This document shows, piece after piece, positions 7,677 to 17,200 of a stretch of 46,361 nucleotides of DNA. Below the pieces are notes generated by a model, which was not told the DNA's origin, searched no databases, and saw only the letters and a program-made list of their open reading frames with translations. The DNA lies in assembly GCA_964490725.1 (NCBI GenBank), contig CAZBDU010000037.1, forward strand, positions 1 through 46,361, read 5' to 3'. Both the position numbers and the translations under genes were made by a program. Positions within the stretch are counted from its first letter, which is position 1. Every line of letters starts with the position of its first letter. This DNA is from CAZBDU01 sp964490725. Lineage in GTDB: Bacteria; Spirochaetota; Spirochaetia; SZUA-6; DRHE01.

Positions 7677-9251
7677 ATGAAAAGGTTCGTCTGTGTGCTG
7701 ATCGGGGTGGCGCTGGTTGCCGCAGTCGCCCTGGCCGGCGGCAAGGAGGAAGGGGCGGCCAAGGCGGCGATGAAGACTCTGGTGTATGCGACCACCGAGC
7801 ACGTCACCGACATGGATCCGGCCAACGCGTACGACTTCCACACCTGGGAGCTTTTCCAGAACATCGGCGCAGGGCTTCTCATGTACAAGCCGGGAACCAC
7901 CGAGCTGGTGCCCGGGCTGGCGGAAAGCTACACCGTCAACGATGCCGGAGATGTGTACACCTTCAAGCTCAGGCAGGGCCTGAAGTACACCGACGGGACC
8001 CCGCTGACGGCCAGCGTGGTGAAGTGGTCCATCGAGCGGGTCATAAAGCTGGAGGGGGATCCTTCCTGGCTGGTGACCTCCTACGTCGATTCGGTGGATG
8101 CCGTGGACGATACCACGGTGCGCTTCAACCTGAAGGGGCCGGTGGGGTTCTTCCCTGCGGTCGCGGCCACGGTACCCTACTTTCCCATGAACCCCAACGT
8201 CTACCCGGAAGACCACTGGATCAAGGACCCTTCTGAGCTCGCCGGTGGACAGCTCGTGGGAGCCGGCCCCTACAAGGTGGTCTCCTTCAAGCGGGACGAG
8301 GAGGTCATCCTGGAGGCCAACCCCAACTACTTCGGCACCAAGCCCAAGATCGACCGCATCGTGATCCGCTACTACGCGGATGCCACCACCATGAGGCTGG
8401 CCCTGGAGAAGGGAGAGGTGGACCTGGTCTACAAGACCCTCAACCCCTCGGACATCAAGGACCTTTCCGGCAACTCCAACTACAACACCTTCAGGATGCC
8501 CGGGCCCTACATCCGCTACCTGTGCTTCGAGACCTCGGAGGGGCAGTTCACCGACGCCAGGCTGCGCCGGGCGGTGGCCGCCCTGATCAGCCGCCAGGAG
8601 ATCATCGACAAGGTCTTCCTGGGCCAGAATGCGCCCCTGTACTCGATGGTTCCCAACGGGATGATCTATCACACCGACGATTTCAAGACCGAGCTGGGAG
8701 ACGGCAACCTGGAGCTGGCAAATGGGCTGCTGCGCGACGCCGGCTACTCGGAGTCGAATCCCTTGAGCTTCGACCTCTGGTACCCGCCGGCCCACTACGG
8801 CGACACCGAGGTCAACATGGTGGAGGTCATGAAGGCGCAGCTGGAGAAATCGCCGCTGATCGGCACGGTCACCCTGAAGCCCGCCGAGTGGGCCACCTAC
8901 ATCGAGAACCTGGACACCAAGCAGATGAAGGTCTTCACCCTGGGCTGGTACCCGGACTACATCGACCCGGACAACTACACCGCCGCTTTCGCCAGCACGC
9001 AGGGCTCGCCGGGGATGGGGATCTACTTCTCCAATCCTCAGTGGGACGCGCTGTTCAAGAAGGAGCAGACCAGCAGCGATCCCAAGGTGCGCCAGCAGGT
9101 CTTCGCGGAATTGCAGAAGCGCTGGACGCAGCAGGTGCCCACGGCACCGATCTTCCAGGGCAATCTCTACGTCTTCACGAAGAAGAACGTCAAGGGGGTC
9201 AACATCGGACCCACCCTGATCTTCAACTACAACACGCTGTACTTCGAGTAG
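7677..9251 (+). CDS. Peptide/nickel-class ABC transporter substrate-binding protein (family 5)
   Basis: A 524-residue periplasmic solute-binding protein of the DppA/OppA class. It has a signal peptide (MKRFVCVLIGVALVAAVALA) with a mature N-terminus GGKEEG. No lipobox Cys is present, so it is probably soluble or held otherwise. Family landmarks are DMDPANAYDFHTWELFQNIGA near the N-terminus, LVPGLAESYTV with YTFKLRQGLKYTDGTPLTA, and VGAGPYKVVSFKRDEEV. The AGGAGG five bases before the ATG at 7677 supports this start. It is the first gene of the transporter locus and is separated from the permease genes by a strong terminator, which would allow more binding protein than membrane complex. The ligand is probably an oligopeptide or dipeptide, but the class also includes sugar- and nickel-binding members. 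Confidence 0.93.
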   Translation: MKRFVCVLIGVALVAAVALAGGKEEGAAKAAMKTLVYATTEHVTDMDPANAYDFHTWELFQNIGAGLLMYKPGTTELVPGLAESYTVNDAGDVYTFKLRQGLKYTDGTPLTASVVKWSIERVIKLEGDPSWLVTSYVDSVDAVDDTTVRFNLKGPVGFFPAVAATVPYFPMNPNVYPEDHWIKDPSELAGGQLVGAGPYKVVSFKRDEEVILEANPNYFGTKPKIDRIVIRYYADATTMRLALEKGEVDLVYKTLNPSDIKDLSGNSNYNTFRMPGPYIRYLCFETSEGQFTDARLRRAVAALISRQEIIDKVFLGQNAPLYSMVPNGMIYHTDDFKTELGDGNLELANGLLRDAGYSESNPLSFDLWYPPAHYGDTEVNMVEVMKAQLEKSPLIGTVTLKPAEWATYIENLDTKQMKVFTLGWYPDYIDPDNYTAAFASTQGSPGMGIYFSNPQWDALFKKEQTSSDPKVRQQVFAELQKRWTQQVPTAPIFQGNLYVFTKKNVKGVNIGPTLIFNYNTLYFE

Positions 9252-9281
9252 GCCGGCCACACCACCGTTCGCAGGCAAAAG

Positions 9282-9308
9282 GCCCGGGTTGGAAGCCCGG
9301 GCTTTTTT
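9282..9308 (+). terminator. Rho-independent terminator between the binding protein and permease genes
   Basis: A seven-base perfect GC stem (GCCCGGG at 9282-9288 with CCCGGGC at 9296-9302), a seven-base loop and then six T. It lies 30 bp after the binding-protein stop. Partial read-through would feed the downstream permease and ATPase genes. Confidence 0.85.
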
Positions 9309-9341
9309 GTGGTACAACTCCCGCAAGAGCCAAGCGACGCT

Positions 9342-10358
9342 TTGAGAAACCTTCTGCGATACATCATCACCCGCGTTCTCCTCACGATTCCCATGGTGCT
9401 GATCCTGGTCTCCCTGGTATTCGTGGTCCTCAGGGTCATGCCCGGCGATCCGGTGTCTTCCATGCTCGGAGCGCACGCGCCTCCGGAGGTCATCGCCGAG
9501 AAGCGCCAGGAGCTGGGCCTCAACAAGCCCATCGTCGTCCAGTACTTCGAGTACCTGGGCCAGCTGCTGCGGCTGGACCTCGGCGAGTCCATGATCTTCA
9601 AGCAGGACGTCACCCAGCCGATCGTGGAGAAGCTTCCGGCCACGCTGGAGCTCACGCTGTTCGGCATGGTGTTCACGCTTGCCATCGGCGTCCCCCTGGG
9701 CGCCTACGCGGCCAGCCGGCGCCGGACCGGCCGCGATTTCGGCATCCGCCTCTACGGCAACGTGGTTTACTGCATTCCCGTGTTCTGGATGGGGTTGATG
9801 TTCCAGCTCATCTTCGGCGTCTGGCTGGACTGGCTGCCCATTGCCGGCAGGACCGGCCCCCGGGTGTTTGCCTCGATGTTCGAGAAGACCGGCTTCTACG
9901 TGCTGGACACCATCTTGATCGGGGATTTCGCCGCCCTGGGGGACGTGCTCCTGCACCTGCTCCTGCCCGCTCTCACCCTGGGGGTGGTGATTTCGGGCGT
10001 GTTCGTTCGCCTGACCCGGGCCAACATGCTGGACGTGCTGAAGAGCGACTACGTCCTGGCGGCCAGGGCGCGGGGCATCGCCGAGCGCCGGGTGGTGTTC
10101 CGCCACGCCCTCAAGAACGCCTTCATCCCCATCCTCACCATGCTGGGGCTGCAGTTCGCCCTTCTGCTGGCCAACGCGATCCTCACGGAGAGCACCTTTT
10201 CCTGGCCGGGGATGGGCCGGCTGCTGCTGCAGCGGATCTATCTGCGTGACTACCCCACGATCCAGGGGGTGATCGTGGTCTACGCTCTGCTGGTGAGCCT
10301 GATTTCGCTCGTGGTGGACCTGGTGTACGCGCTGGTGGATCCCAGGGTCAGGTACTAG
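9342..10358 (+). CDS. ABC transporter permease, DppB/OppB type
   Basis: A 338-residue inner-membrane permease with six predicted helices. It begins LRNLLRYIITRVLLTIPMV and continues VFVVLRVMPGDPV, both typical of the N-terminus of DppB/OppB. The EAA-type loop that contacts the ATPases is ARARGIAERRVVFRHALKNAF. The C-terminal NAILTESTFSWPGMGRLLL is a strong family signature. The TTG at 9342 is preferred because it gives the usual length and N-terminus. A GTG at 9309 would start inside the T run of the terminator. It works with the second permease and two ATPases to import the ligand carried by the upstream binding protein. The gap to the next gene is 12 bases. Confidence 0.92.
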   Translation: MRNLLRYIITRVLLTIPMVLILVSLVFVVLRVMPGDPVSSMLGAHAPPEVIAEKRQELGLNKPIVVQYFEYLGQLLRLDLGESMIFKQDVTQPIVEKLPATLELTLFGMVFTLAIGVPLGAYAASRRRTGRDFGIRLYGNVVYCIPVFWMGLMFQLIFGVWLDWLPIAGRTGPRVFASMFEKTGFYVLDTILIGDFAALGDVLLHLLLPALTLGVVISGVFVRLTRANMLDVLKSDYVLAARARGIAERRVVFRHALKNAFIPILTMLGLQFALLLANAILTESTFSWPGMGRLLLQRIYLRDYPTIQGVIVVYALLVSLISLVVDLVYALVDPRVRY

Positions 10359-10370
10359 GAGGGAATCGGG

Positions 10371-11273
10371 ATGAGCACTCGAATGGGCGCCAGATTCTCC
10401 CCGGCGGCGGGTTTGGGAAGCATGCTGCACCGAATCGTCCAGGCGCAGAAGCGATACGGAGTGGAGTGGTGGATCGTGCTCGCCGGGGCGGCCGTGGTGC
10501 TCTTCGTCATCTACATGGCTCTCTTTCCAGGCACCCTGGCCGGCTACGGGCCGCTGGACCAGAATGCGGGTCCCCAGATGGCGCCTCCCAGCTCCGCCCA
10601 CCCCATGGGCACGGACAACCTGAGCCGCGACGTGTTTTCCCGGATGGTGTTCGGCGCCCGGACCATCCTGGGCGTGGCCTTCGCCGCCGCCATCCTCTCC
10701 TCCCTGATCGGCATACCCCTGGGGCTGCTTTCCGGGTTCGTCGGAGGCGTGCTGGACAGGATCCTCTCGCTGATCATGGATTCGGTCTACTCCTTCCCGG
10801 GGCTGATCCTGGCCATTGCCTTTGCCGCCATGCTGGGTCCGGGGGTGGTCAACATCACCCTGGCGGTGGCGGTGATCTACATCCCCACCTACTTCCGCCT
10901 GGTGAGGGGCCAGACGCTGAGCATCAAGGAGGAGGTGTACGTGGAGGCGGCCCGCGCCATCGGCTCGCCCCGCTGGGTGATCCTGCTGCAGTACATCTTC
11001 CCCAACGTGATCGCCACGGTGGTGGTGATCTTTTCGATCAACATCGCCGACGCCATCCTTACGGAGGCCGCCCTGTCCTACATCGGGCTGGGGCTCCCCG
11101 CAGGGATTCCCGACTGGGGCATGGACCTGTCCATGGGCAAGAAGTTCCTGCCCTCCGGGGTCTGGTGGATGATCACCTTCCCCGGCGCCATGATCAGCAT
11201 CCTGGCCCTGGGCTTCACCATGGTGGGGGAGGGGCTGGCGGAGATCCTCAACCCGCGGCTGCTGGAGCGATGA
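10371..11273 (+). CDS. ABC transporter permease, DppC/OppC type
   Basis: A 300-residue inner-membrane permease. The N-terminal helix (WIVLAGAAVVLFVIYMALF) is followed by the family signature HPMGTDNLSRDVFSRMVFGART, then several helices. The ATPase-contact loop is VEAARAIGSPRWVILLQYIFPN, and the C-terminal EAALSYIGLGLPAGIPDWG is characteristic of DppC. A strong AGGAGGG overlaps the stop codon of the preceding gene and sits correctly for the ATG at 10371. It forms a heterodimeric channel with the upstream permease. Its stop overlaps the start of the ATPase gene. Confidence 0.93.
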   Translation: MSTRMGARFSPAAGLGSMLHRIVQAQKRYGVEWWIVLAGAAVVLFVIYMALFPGTLAGYGPLDQNAGPQMAPPSSAHPMGTDNLSRDVFSRMVFGARTILGVAFAAAILSSLIGIPLGLLSGFVGGVLDRILSLIMDSVYSFPGLILAIAFAAMLGPGVVNITLAVAVIYIPTYFRLVRGQTLSIKEEVYVEAARAIGSPRWVILLQYIFPNVIATVVVIFSINIADAILTEAALSYIGLGLPAGIPDWGMDLSMGKKFLPSGVWWMITFPGAMISILALGFTMVGEGLAEILNPRLLER

Positions 11274-12265
11274 GGCAGATGAGGCAGCAGATCGAACCTA
11301 TCCTTCAGATCCGGGACCTGTCCATCGAGTATCCCATCAGCATCGGCACGGTGAGGGCCGTGGAGAGGGTCAGCCTGGAGCTGTACTCCGGAGAGGTCCT
11401 GGGGCTGGTGGGGGAGTCCGGCTGCGGCAAGTCCACGTTGGGCCTTTCCATTCTGCGCCTGCTGCGCCCGCCTGGACGGATCAGCGGCGGCGGCATCCTC
11501 TATCATGGCCGGGACATCCTGAAGCTTCCGGAGCGGGAGCTGCTGCGGCTGCGGGGGCAGAACATCGCCATGGCCTTCCAGAATCCCCTGACCTCCCTCA
11601 ACCCGGTGTTCCGCATCGACCGCCAGTTCCTGGAGACCATCCGGCAGCACGAACCGAAGGTGAGCCGCCAGGAGGCCCTGGGCCGCGCCGAGGCCATCAT
11701 GGAGGAGTTGGGCATCGAGCGGCGCCGGCTCTACGAGTACCCGCACCAGCTCTCCGGCGGCATGCGGCAGCGAATGATGCTCGGCCTGGGACTGATCCTG
11801 GACCCGGACCTGCTGGTGGCCGACGAGCCCACCACCTCGCTGGACGTGATCGTGGAGGCCGCATTTCTCGACCTGCTCAACCGGCTGCGGGAGCGTTTCA
11901 ACCTGTCGATCCTGCTCATCACCCACAACCTGGGCCTGGTGGCGCAGATCGCCGGCCGGGTGGCCGTGATGTACGCGGGGCGGATCGTGGAGGTGGCCAC
12001 GGCGGAGCAGGTGTACGGCCGGCCGCTTCATCCCTACACCCAGGGGTTGATCCGCTCGGTGCCCAACATCCGCCTGGAGCAGGAGAAGCTGGCCACCATG
12101 CCGGGAAGCCCCCCGGACCTGGTCAGCCCGCCCGCAGGCTGCCGCTTTGCCCCGCGCTGCCCCCACGTGATGGAGGTCTGCCGGCGGCGGGAGCCGCTCC
12201 TGGAGAGCTACCGGGACGGGCAGCGGGCGGCCTGCTGGCTGCACGAGCCGGAGGGTGCCCGATGA
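11270..12265 (+). CDS. Oligopeptide/dipeptide ABC transporter ATPase, DppD/OppD type
   Basis: A 331-residue ATPase that powers import through the two permeases. The Walker A motif GESGCGKST is near residue 48, the signature LSGGMRQRMM near 161, Walker B LLVADEPTTSLDV near 181, and the switch histidine in LITHNLG. The C-terminal RFAPRCPHVMEVC is the Cys-containing oligopeptide-transporter extension. The ATG at 11270 overlaps the upstream stop (ATGA); an in-frame ATG at 11279 is an alternative. Its own stop overlaps the next start in the same way, so the two ATPases are translationally coupled. Confidence 0.94.
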   Translation: MRQMRQQIEPILQIRDLSIEYPISIGTVRAVERVSLELYSGEVLGLVGESGCGKSTLGLSILRLLRPPGRISGGGILYHGRDILKLPERELLRLRGQNIAMAFQNPLTSLNPVFRIDRQFLETIRQHEPKVSRQEALGRAEAIMEELGIERRRLYEYPHQLSGGMRQRMMLGLGLILDPDLLVADEPTTSLDVIVEAAFLDLLNRLRERFNLSILLITHNLGLVAQIAGRVAVMYAGRIVEVATAEQVYGRPLHPYTQGLIRSVPNIRLEQEKLATMPGSPPDLVSPPAGCRFAPRCPHVMEVCRRREPLLESYRDGQRAACWLHEPEGAR

Positions 12266-13245
12266 GCGTGCTGGTGGAGGCGCGTGGCCTCAGCAAGGAG
12301 TTCCCCGTCCAGAAATCCTTTCTGGACGCGCTGCTGGCCGGCGGGCGCCGCGTGGTGCACGCCGTGGACGACGTCAGCCTGGAGATCCGCCGGGGGGAGG
12401 TGCTGGGCCTGGCCGGGGAGAGCGGCTCGGGCAAGTCCACCACCGGCCGCCTGCTTCTGCGGCTGGTCGAGCCCACCTCCGGGAGCATCCGCTACGAGGG
12501 CCGGGACCTGCTGTCCGTACCGCGCCGCGAGCTGGAACGGATGCGGGTGCGGATGCAGCTGGTCTTCCAGGACCCCAACTCTTCGCTGAGCCCGCGCATG
12601 ACGGTGGGACAGGCTATCGCGCACCCCCTGACGATCCACGGGCTGGCGGCCGGCCGGGAGCGGCGCCGGCGAGTGCTCCGGCTCATGGAGCGCGTGGGAC
12701 TGACCCCGGCGGAGTTCATCTACCGCAAGTACCCGCACCAGATTTCCGGGGGGCAGTGCCAGCGGGTGGCGCTGGCCAGGGCGCTGGTCACGGACCCCGA
12801 GTTCATCGTGGCCGACGAGCCCATCGCCATGGCCGACGTGTCCGTGCGGGCCCTGATCCTGGAGCTCATGAAGGAGCTGAAGGGGGAGCGGAACCTCACC
12901 TACCTGTTCATCACTCACGATCTGGCCACCGCCAAGTACCTCTGCGACCGCATCGCCGTGATGTACCTGGGGCGCATCGTGGAGATGGGCAGCCGGGAGC
13001 AGCTGTTCGCCCGCCCCCACCACCCCTATACCCGGGCCCTGCTGGCGGCCGTACCGGTGCCGGACCCGGGGCTGCGCCGCACCGAGGAGGTGCCTCGCGG
13101 GGAGATCCCCAGCGCCATCGACCCGCCGGCGGGCTGCCACTTCCACCCCCGCTGTCCCTACGCGATGCCCGCCTGCCGGCAGGGCAGGCCGCGCCTGAAG
13201 GAGGTGGAGCCCGGTCACGTGTCCGCCTGTCTGCTGCCCTCCTGA
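12262..13245 (+). CDS. Oligopeptide/dipeptide ABC transporter ATPase, DppF/OppF type
   Basis: A 327-residue partner ATPase. Walker A GESGSGKSTT is near residue 52, the signature ISGGQCQRVALARAL near 161 and Walker B FIVADEP near 182, followed by IAMADVSV where TSALDVSV is usual. The change keeps the catalytic Glu and the D-loop Asp, so the protein should be active. The C-terminal HFHPRCPYAMPAC is the oligopeptide-transporter extension. It is the last gene of the transporter operon, and the next gene starts 100 bp away behind its own likely promoter. Confidence 0.94.
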   Translation: MSVLVEARGLSKEFPVQKSFLDALLAGGRRVVHAVDDVSLEIRRGEVLGLAGESGSGKSTTGRLLLRLVEPTSGSIRYEGRDLLSVPRRELERMRVRMQLVFQDPNSSLSPRMTVGQAIAHPLTIHGLAAGRERRRRVLRLMERVGLTPAEFIYRKYPHQISGGQCQRVALARALVTDPEFIVADEPIAMADVSVRALILELMKELKGERNLTYLFITHDLATAKYLCDRIAVMYLGRIVEMGSREQLFARPHHPYTRALLAAVPVPDPGLRRTEEVPRGEIPSAIDPPAGCHFHPRCPYAMPACRQGRPRLKEVEPGHVSACLLPS

Positions 13246-13289
13246 GCGCAGAAAACATTTGACCCCTTTCGCGGGGCGTGACTATTTTT

Positions 13290-13318
13290 TTGACACGGCC
13301 CGGTTGGCCGGGTCGAAA
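13290..13318 (+). promoter_or_regulatory. Possible promoter of the ferritin gene
   Basis: TTGACA (13290-13295) follows a T-rich stretch. At 17 bp there is only TCGAAA as a -10 candidate, a 3 of 6 match. The -35 box is good and the -10 weak, as in activator-dependent promoters. A four-base GGGG/CCCC hairpin just upstream (13263-13276), followed a few bases later by T7, might end the transporter transcript. Confidence 0.35.
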
Positions 13319-13344
13319 GCGTACAGTCGGAGAAAGGACACGAT

Positions 13345-13833
13345 ATGATCGGAAAGAAGATGCTGGACGCTATCAATGACCAGATCAACGCCGAGCTCTA
13401 CTCGGCCTATCTCTACCTGGCCATGGCAGCGGATTTCGAGCGCAAGAACCTGAAGGGCTTCGCCCACTGGATGGAGGTGCAGGCCAAGGAGGAATACGGT
13501 CACGCCAAGAAGTTTTACGACTTCGTCATCGACCGCGGCGGCAAGGTGGCGCTGAAAGGGATCGAGACCCCTCCCGGGGAGTGGAAGTCCGCCCTGTCCG
13601 CCTTCGAGGAGTCCTACGGGCACGAGCAGAAGGTGACCAGGCGCATCCACGACCTGGTGGACCTGGCCGTGGCCGAGAAGGACCACGCGGCCTCGGTGCT
13701 CCTGCAGTGGTACGTGGAGGAGCAGGTAGAGGAGGAAGCCTCGGCCAGCCAGATCGTGGAGCAGTTGAAGATGGTGGGTGATTCCGCGCAGGGCCTGTTC
13801 ATGCTGGATTCGGTCCTGGGAAAGCGGGAGTAG
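13345..13833 (+). CDS. ftnA: Bacterial non-haem ferritin
   Basis: A 162-residue iron-storage ferritin that oxidises Fe(II) and stores it as a mineral in a 24-subunit shell in the cytoplasm. The ferroxidase ligands are all in register with the E. coli protein: Glu17, Glu50, His53, Glu94 and Gln127. The third-site acidic residues Glu49, Glu126 and Glu130 are also present. The four-helix core is evident (DAINDQINAELYSAYLYLAM and following). The ATG at 13345 has a GGA-containing purine tract upstream. It precedes the rubredoxin gene, and in anaerobes both are often part of iron handling and oxygen defence. The symbol is by family, not by proven orthology. Confidence 0.93.
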   Translation: MIGKKMLDAINDQINAELYSAYLYLAMAADFERKNLKGFAHWMEVQAKEEYGHAKKFYDFVIDRGGKVALKGIETPPGEWKSALSAFEESYGHEQKVTRRIHDLVDLAVAEKDHAASVLLQWYVEEQVEEEASASQIVEQLKMVGDSAQGLFMLDSVLGKRE

Positions 13834-13852
13834 AGCCGGGCAGCACACCTGG

Positions 13853-13883
13853 CCGGAGGGGGCCGGCAGCCGGTCCCCTCCGG
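13853..13883. terminator. Long GC hairpin after the ferritin gene
   Basis: Bases 13853-13866 pair with 13870-13883 over 14 positions (one G-T wobble) around a three-base CAG loop. It begins 20 bp after the ferritin stop. There is no T run, so it may be a transcript-stabilising hairpin or a tail-less terminator. Confidence 0.5.
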
Positions 13884-13926
13884 CGCCAAGCGGTGGAGTC
13901 CGGTCGCCCGGGCTGGCGAGCGCCTC

Positions 13927-13954
13927 TTGCAATAGCGGCCGCCTGTGGTAAGAT
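13927..13954 (+). promoter_or_regulatory. Predicted promoter of the rubredoxin gene
   Basis: TTGCAA (13927-13932) and TAAGAT (13949-13954) with a 16-bp spacer. A good GGAGG follows at 13983-13987, ahead of the ATG at 13999. Confidence 0.5.
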
Positions 13955-13998
13955 CACAGCGTCGCACAGACAACACAACACCGGAGGAAGGGTGAGCG

Positions 13999-14160
13999 AT
14001 GAAGAAGTACGTCTGTACCGTCTGTGGCTACGTCTACGATCCGGCGGAGGGCGACCCGGACGGCGGAATTGCCGCGGGAACGTCCTTCGAGGACCTGCCC
14101 GACGACTGGGTCTGCCCGGTCTGCGGGGCGGGCAAGGAGGACTTCGAGCCTCAGGACTAG
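13999..14160 (+). CDS. Rubredoxin
   Basis: A 53-residue rubredoxin, a small one-electron carrier with a single iron held by four Cys. The two knuckles are CTVCGYVYDP (Cys6, Cys9) and CPVCGAGKEDFEP (Cys39, Cys42), with the typical acidic middle (FEDLPDDWVCP). Length and spacing are standard. It is likely to donate electrons to peroxide- or superoxide-reducing enzymes, which are not encoded nearby. It has its own promoter and a strong downstream terminator, so it is probably monocistronic. Confidence 0.96.
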   Translation: MKKYVCTVCGYVYDPAEGDPDGGIAAGTSFEDLPDDWVCPVCGAGKEDFEPQD

Positions 14161-14188
14161 CTCGCCCCGGCGAGCCCTGAACTGGAGC

Positions 14189-14226
14189 GGCCTACCGGAC
14201 CGGCGGCGGTTCGGTAGGCCTTTTTT
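14189..14226 (+). terminator. Strong rho-independent terminator after rubredoxin
   Basis: A nine-base perfect stem (GGCCTACCG at 14189-14197 with CGGTAGGCC at 14212-14220) followed directly by six T (14221-14226). The glnE start lies only eight bases further on. Confidence 0.92.
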
Positions 14227-14234
14227 CTGGAACC

Positions 14235-17200
14235 GTGAGACCGAACCTTGATGAGCTGCGTGCGGCCTGTGCCGAGGCCGGCGAAGAGCTGATCCGGCAG
14301 CACCTGAGCCGCCTGGAGGATCGCTACTTCGAGTCCTTCCGGGCCGAGGAGATCTGCGCCCACCTGCGCGCGCTCAGCGGCCTGGAGGCCACTCGCCCGG
14401 TGGAGCTGCTGGTGCAGGCCAGGGGCCAGACGGTGGAGTGCACCATCCTGGCCTTCGACTACCCCGGGGAGTTTTCTGCCATCACCGGCATCCTGGCCGC
14501 CGGCGGGTTCAACGTCCTCTCCGGGGACGTGTTCACCTGGGAGCCGGCGCCCCGCGGTGCGGCGCCCGAAAGGCAGAGGGAGCGGCGGACCGCCGCCGGC
14601 CGCCGGCGCCGGGCGGGCGTGAGGGTGGACCGCCCCGATCCGATGCTGCGGCGCCGGATCATCGACCGGCTGTCCGGCACCCTGGCCTCCCCCATGGGGT
14701 TGGACGAGTGGGCGGAGCGCATCCGGGACCAGCTCGGGGGGGTGCTGTCGATCCTCGAGCGCGGCGGCGCGCAGGCGGCGGAGAGCGCCCGGCAGAAGGT
14801 GAACGAGCTGGTGGCCGACCGGCTCTCCAGTCTGGAAGGCGAGCCTCAGGCCGCCCTGTATCCGGTGCACATCGAGGTGGACAACCGCTCCGGGGAGCGG
14901 ACCCGGCTGCGGGTGGTGTCGCAGGACACACCCTTCTTTCTCTACGCGCTCAGCACGGCCCTGGCGCTTCGCTCCATTGCCATCGATTCGGTGCGCATCC
15001 GTACCTTCGGCAACCGGATCCAGGACGAGTTTTCCTTTCTGGACGCCCAGGGGCGTAAGATCCTGGACGCGGATCTGCTGGACCAGGTGAAGCTGTCCAT
15101 CCTGCTGACCAAGCAGTTCACCTTCTTTCTGGGAAGCGCTCCCGACCCCTACGCGGCCCTGTCGCGATTCGAGCGGCTGGTGGGGGAGATCTTCTCCCTG
15201 CCGCAGCAGGGCCGCTGGCTGGACCTGCTGTCCAACCCGCTGGTGCTCAGGGACCTGGCGCGCCTGCTGGGAACCAGCGACTTTCTCTGGGAGGATTTCA
15301 TCCGCCTCCAGTACGAGACGCTGATTCCCATGCTGCAGCCTCACCTGCGGGAGGCGAGCTTCTCGGCCGCCCCTGCCACGGTGCACCAGCGGCTGCGGGA
15401 GGCGCTGGCGGGCGATCAGCCGGTGGACAGCCGCCGGGAGGTCCTCAATGCCTTCAAGGACCGGGAGATCTTCCTGCTGGAGCTGGACCACATCGTCGGC
15501 GCCGGCTCGGACCTCCAGGCGCTGGCGGACGGGCTCACGGCCCTGGCCCAGGCGGTGGCGGAGGAGGCCGCGCGGCTGACCCTGGAGAGCCTGGCGAGCC
15601 GCTTCGGCCATCCCAGGACGGTGGCGGGGCTTCCCGCCCGCTACGCCATCCTGGGGCTCGGCAAGCTGGGCGGGGGGGAGCTGGGCTACGCCTCGGACAT
15701 CGAGCTGCTGTTCGTCTACAGCGACGCCGGGCGCACCGCCGGGCCGCGCCGGATCGACAACGGGGAGTTCTTCAACCTGCTGGCGCGCGAGACGGCCCAG
15801 TCCATTACGGCAAAGAGGGAAGGCATCTTCCAGGTGGACCTGCGGCTGCGGCCCTACGGCGCCTCCGGGCCGGCGGCCGCGAGCCTGGAGAGCTTCTGCC
15901 GGTACTACGGGCCCGAGGGGGAGGCGCACGCCCTGGAAAGGCTGGCCCTCACACGCTTGAGGGCCATCGGGGGCGATCCGCAGCTGGGAGCTCAGGTCGA
16001 GCGGCTCCGCGATGAGATGATCTATACTCCCCGGGGGGTGGACCACCGGGAGCTGCGCCGGGCGCGGCAGCGGCAGATGGACGACCGCGTCCGCCGGGGC
16101 GAGCTGAACGCCAAGTTCTCACCCGGGGCCCTGGCCGACCTGGAATACGGGATCATGCAGCTCCAGATCGTCCACGGCGCCGACCACCCGGAGGCCCGCA
16201 CTCCCTACCTGCGGGCGGCCATGGCGGCGCTGGAGCGCGCCGGCGTGCTGGCGGGGGCGGAGGCGGAGCGATTGCGGGGCGCCTACCAGTTCCTGCGGCG
16301 GCTGATCAACAGCCTGCGGATGCTGCGCGGCAACGCTCAGGACCTGTTCCTGCCGGAGCTCGATTCCGACGAGTACGTGCACCTGGCCCGCAGGATGGGC
16401 TACTCGGCGGGCCAGCAGCTGTCCCCGGCCCAGCAGCTTCACCTGGAGTTCGAGACCCAGACCGCCACGGTGCGGGCCTTCGTGGAGACGCACCTGGGCA
16501 GGGAACAGCTGCCCTCGGGAGCGGCGGGCAACGTGGCCGACCTGGTTCTCTCCGAGGAGGTGCCCCGGGGAGTGCGGGCGGCGGTGCTGGGCCGGGCGGG
16601 GTTCCGCGACCCCGAGCGGGCCTGCCGGAACCTGAGGGGACTGGCCGGAGACGGCTCCCGGCGCGGGCTGTTCGCCCGGCTGGCGGTGCTGGCAGTGGAT
16701 CTCCTGCAGCACCAGCCGGACGCCGACATGGCGCTGAACAACTGGGAGCGCTTCCTGCAGCAGACGGCGGAGCCGGAGGAGCACTTTCGTCTTCTCCTGG
16801 CCCAGCCCAGGCGCCTGGAGATACTCCTCAGCCTGTTCGCCGGAAGCCAGTTCCTCTCGGACACGCTGATCGCGAACCCGGAGTTCTTTGCCTGGTCCAC
16901 CCAGCCCGAGCGGCTGCACCGGTTGCGCTCCCGGGAGGAGATCGTCAGCTGCTTCCGCGAGCTTTCCCACGGCAACCCCGGCCATGCCCGCTGGCTGAAC
17001 GCCCTGAGACGCTACCGCAAGCGCGAGCTGGTTCGCATCGGCATCCGTGACATCGTGCTGGGCGTCCCCATCCAGGAGGTGATGCAGGAGCTGTCTGCGC
17101 TGGCGGAGTCGCTGATCCAGGTGAGCCTGGAGCGGATCTGGCTCGAGGAGGACAGCCCTGAGCCGGCGGAGAGGCTCTGCGTGGTGGCCTTCGGCAAGCT

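Noticed and set aside
7635..10601. A 988-codon open frame on the minus strand
   Set aside because: It is exactly antisense to the binding-protein and permease genes, is rich in His, Gly, Val and Arg without domain motifs, and arises from high GC third positions on the real strand.
10466..11269. 5' extension of the first ATPase gene
   Set aside because: The added 268 codons are an out-of-frame reading of the permease gene; the ATPase domain begins normally from 11270.
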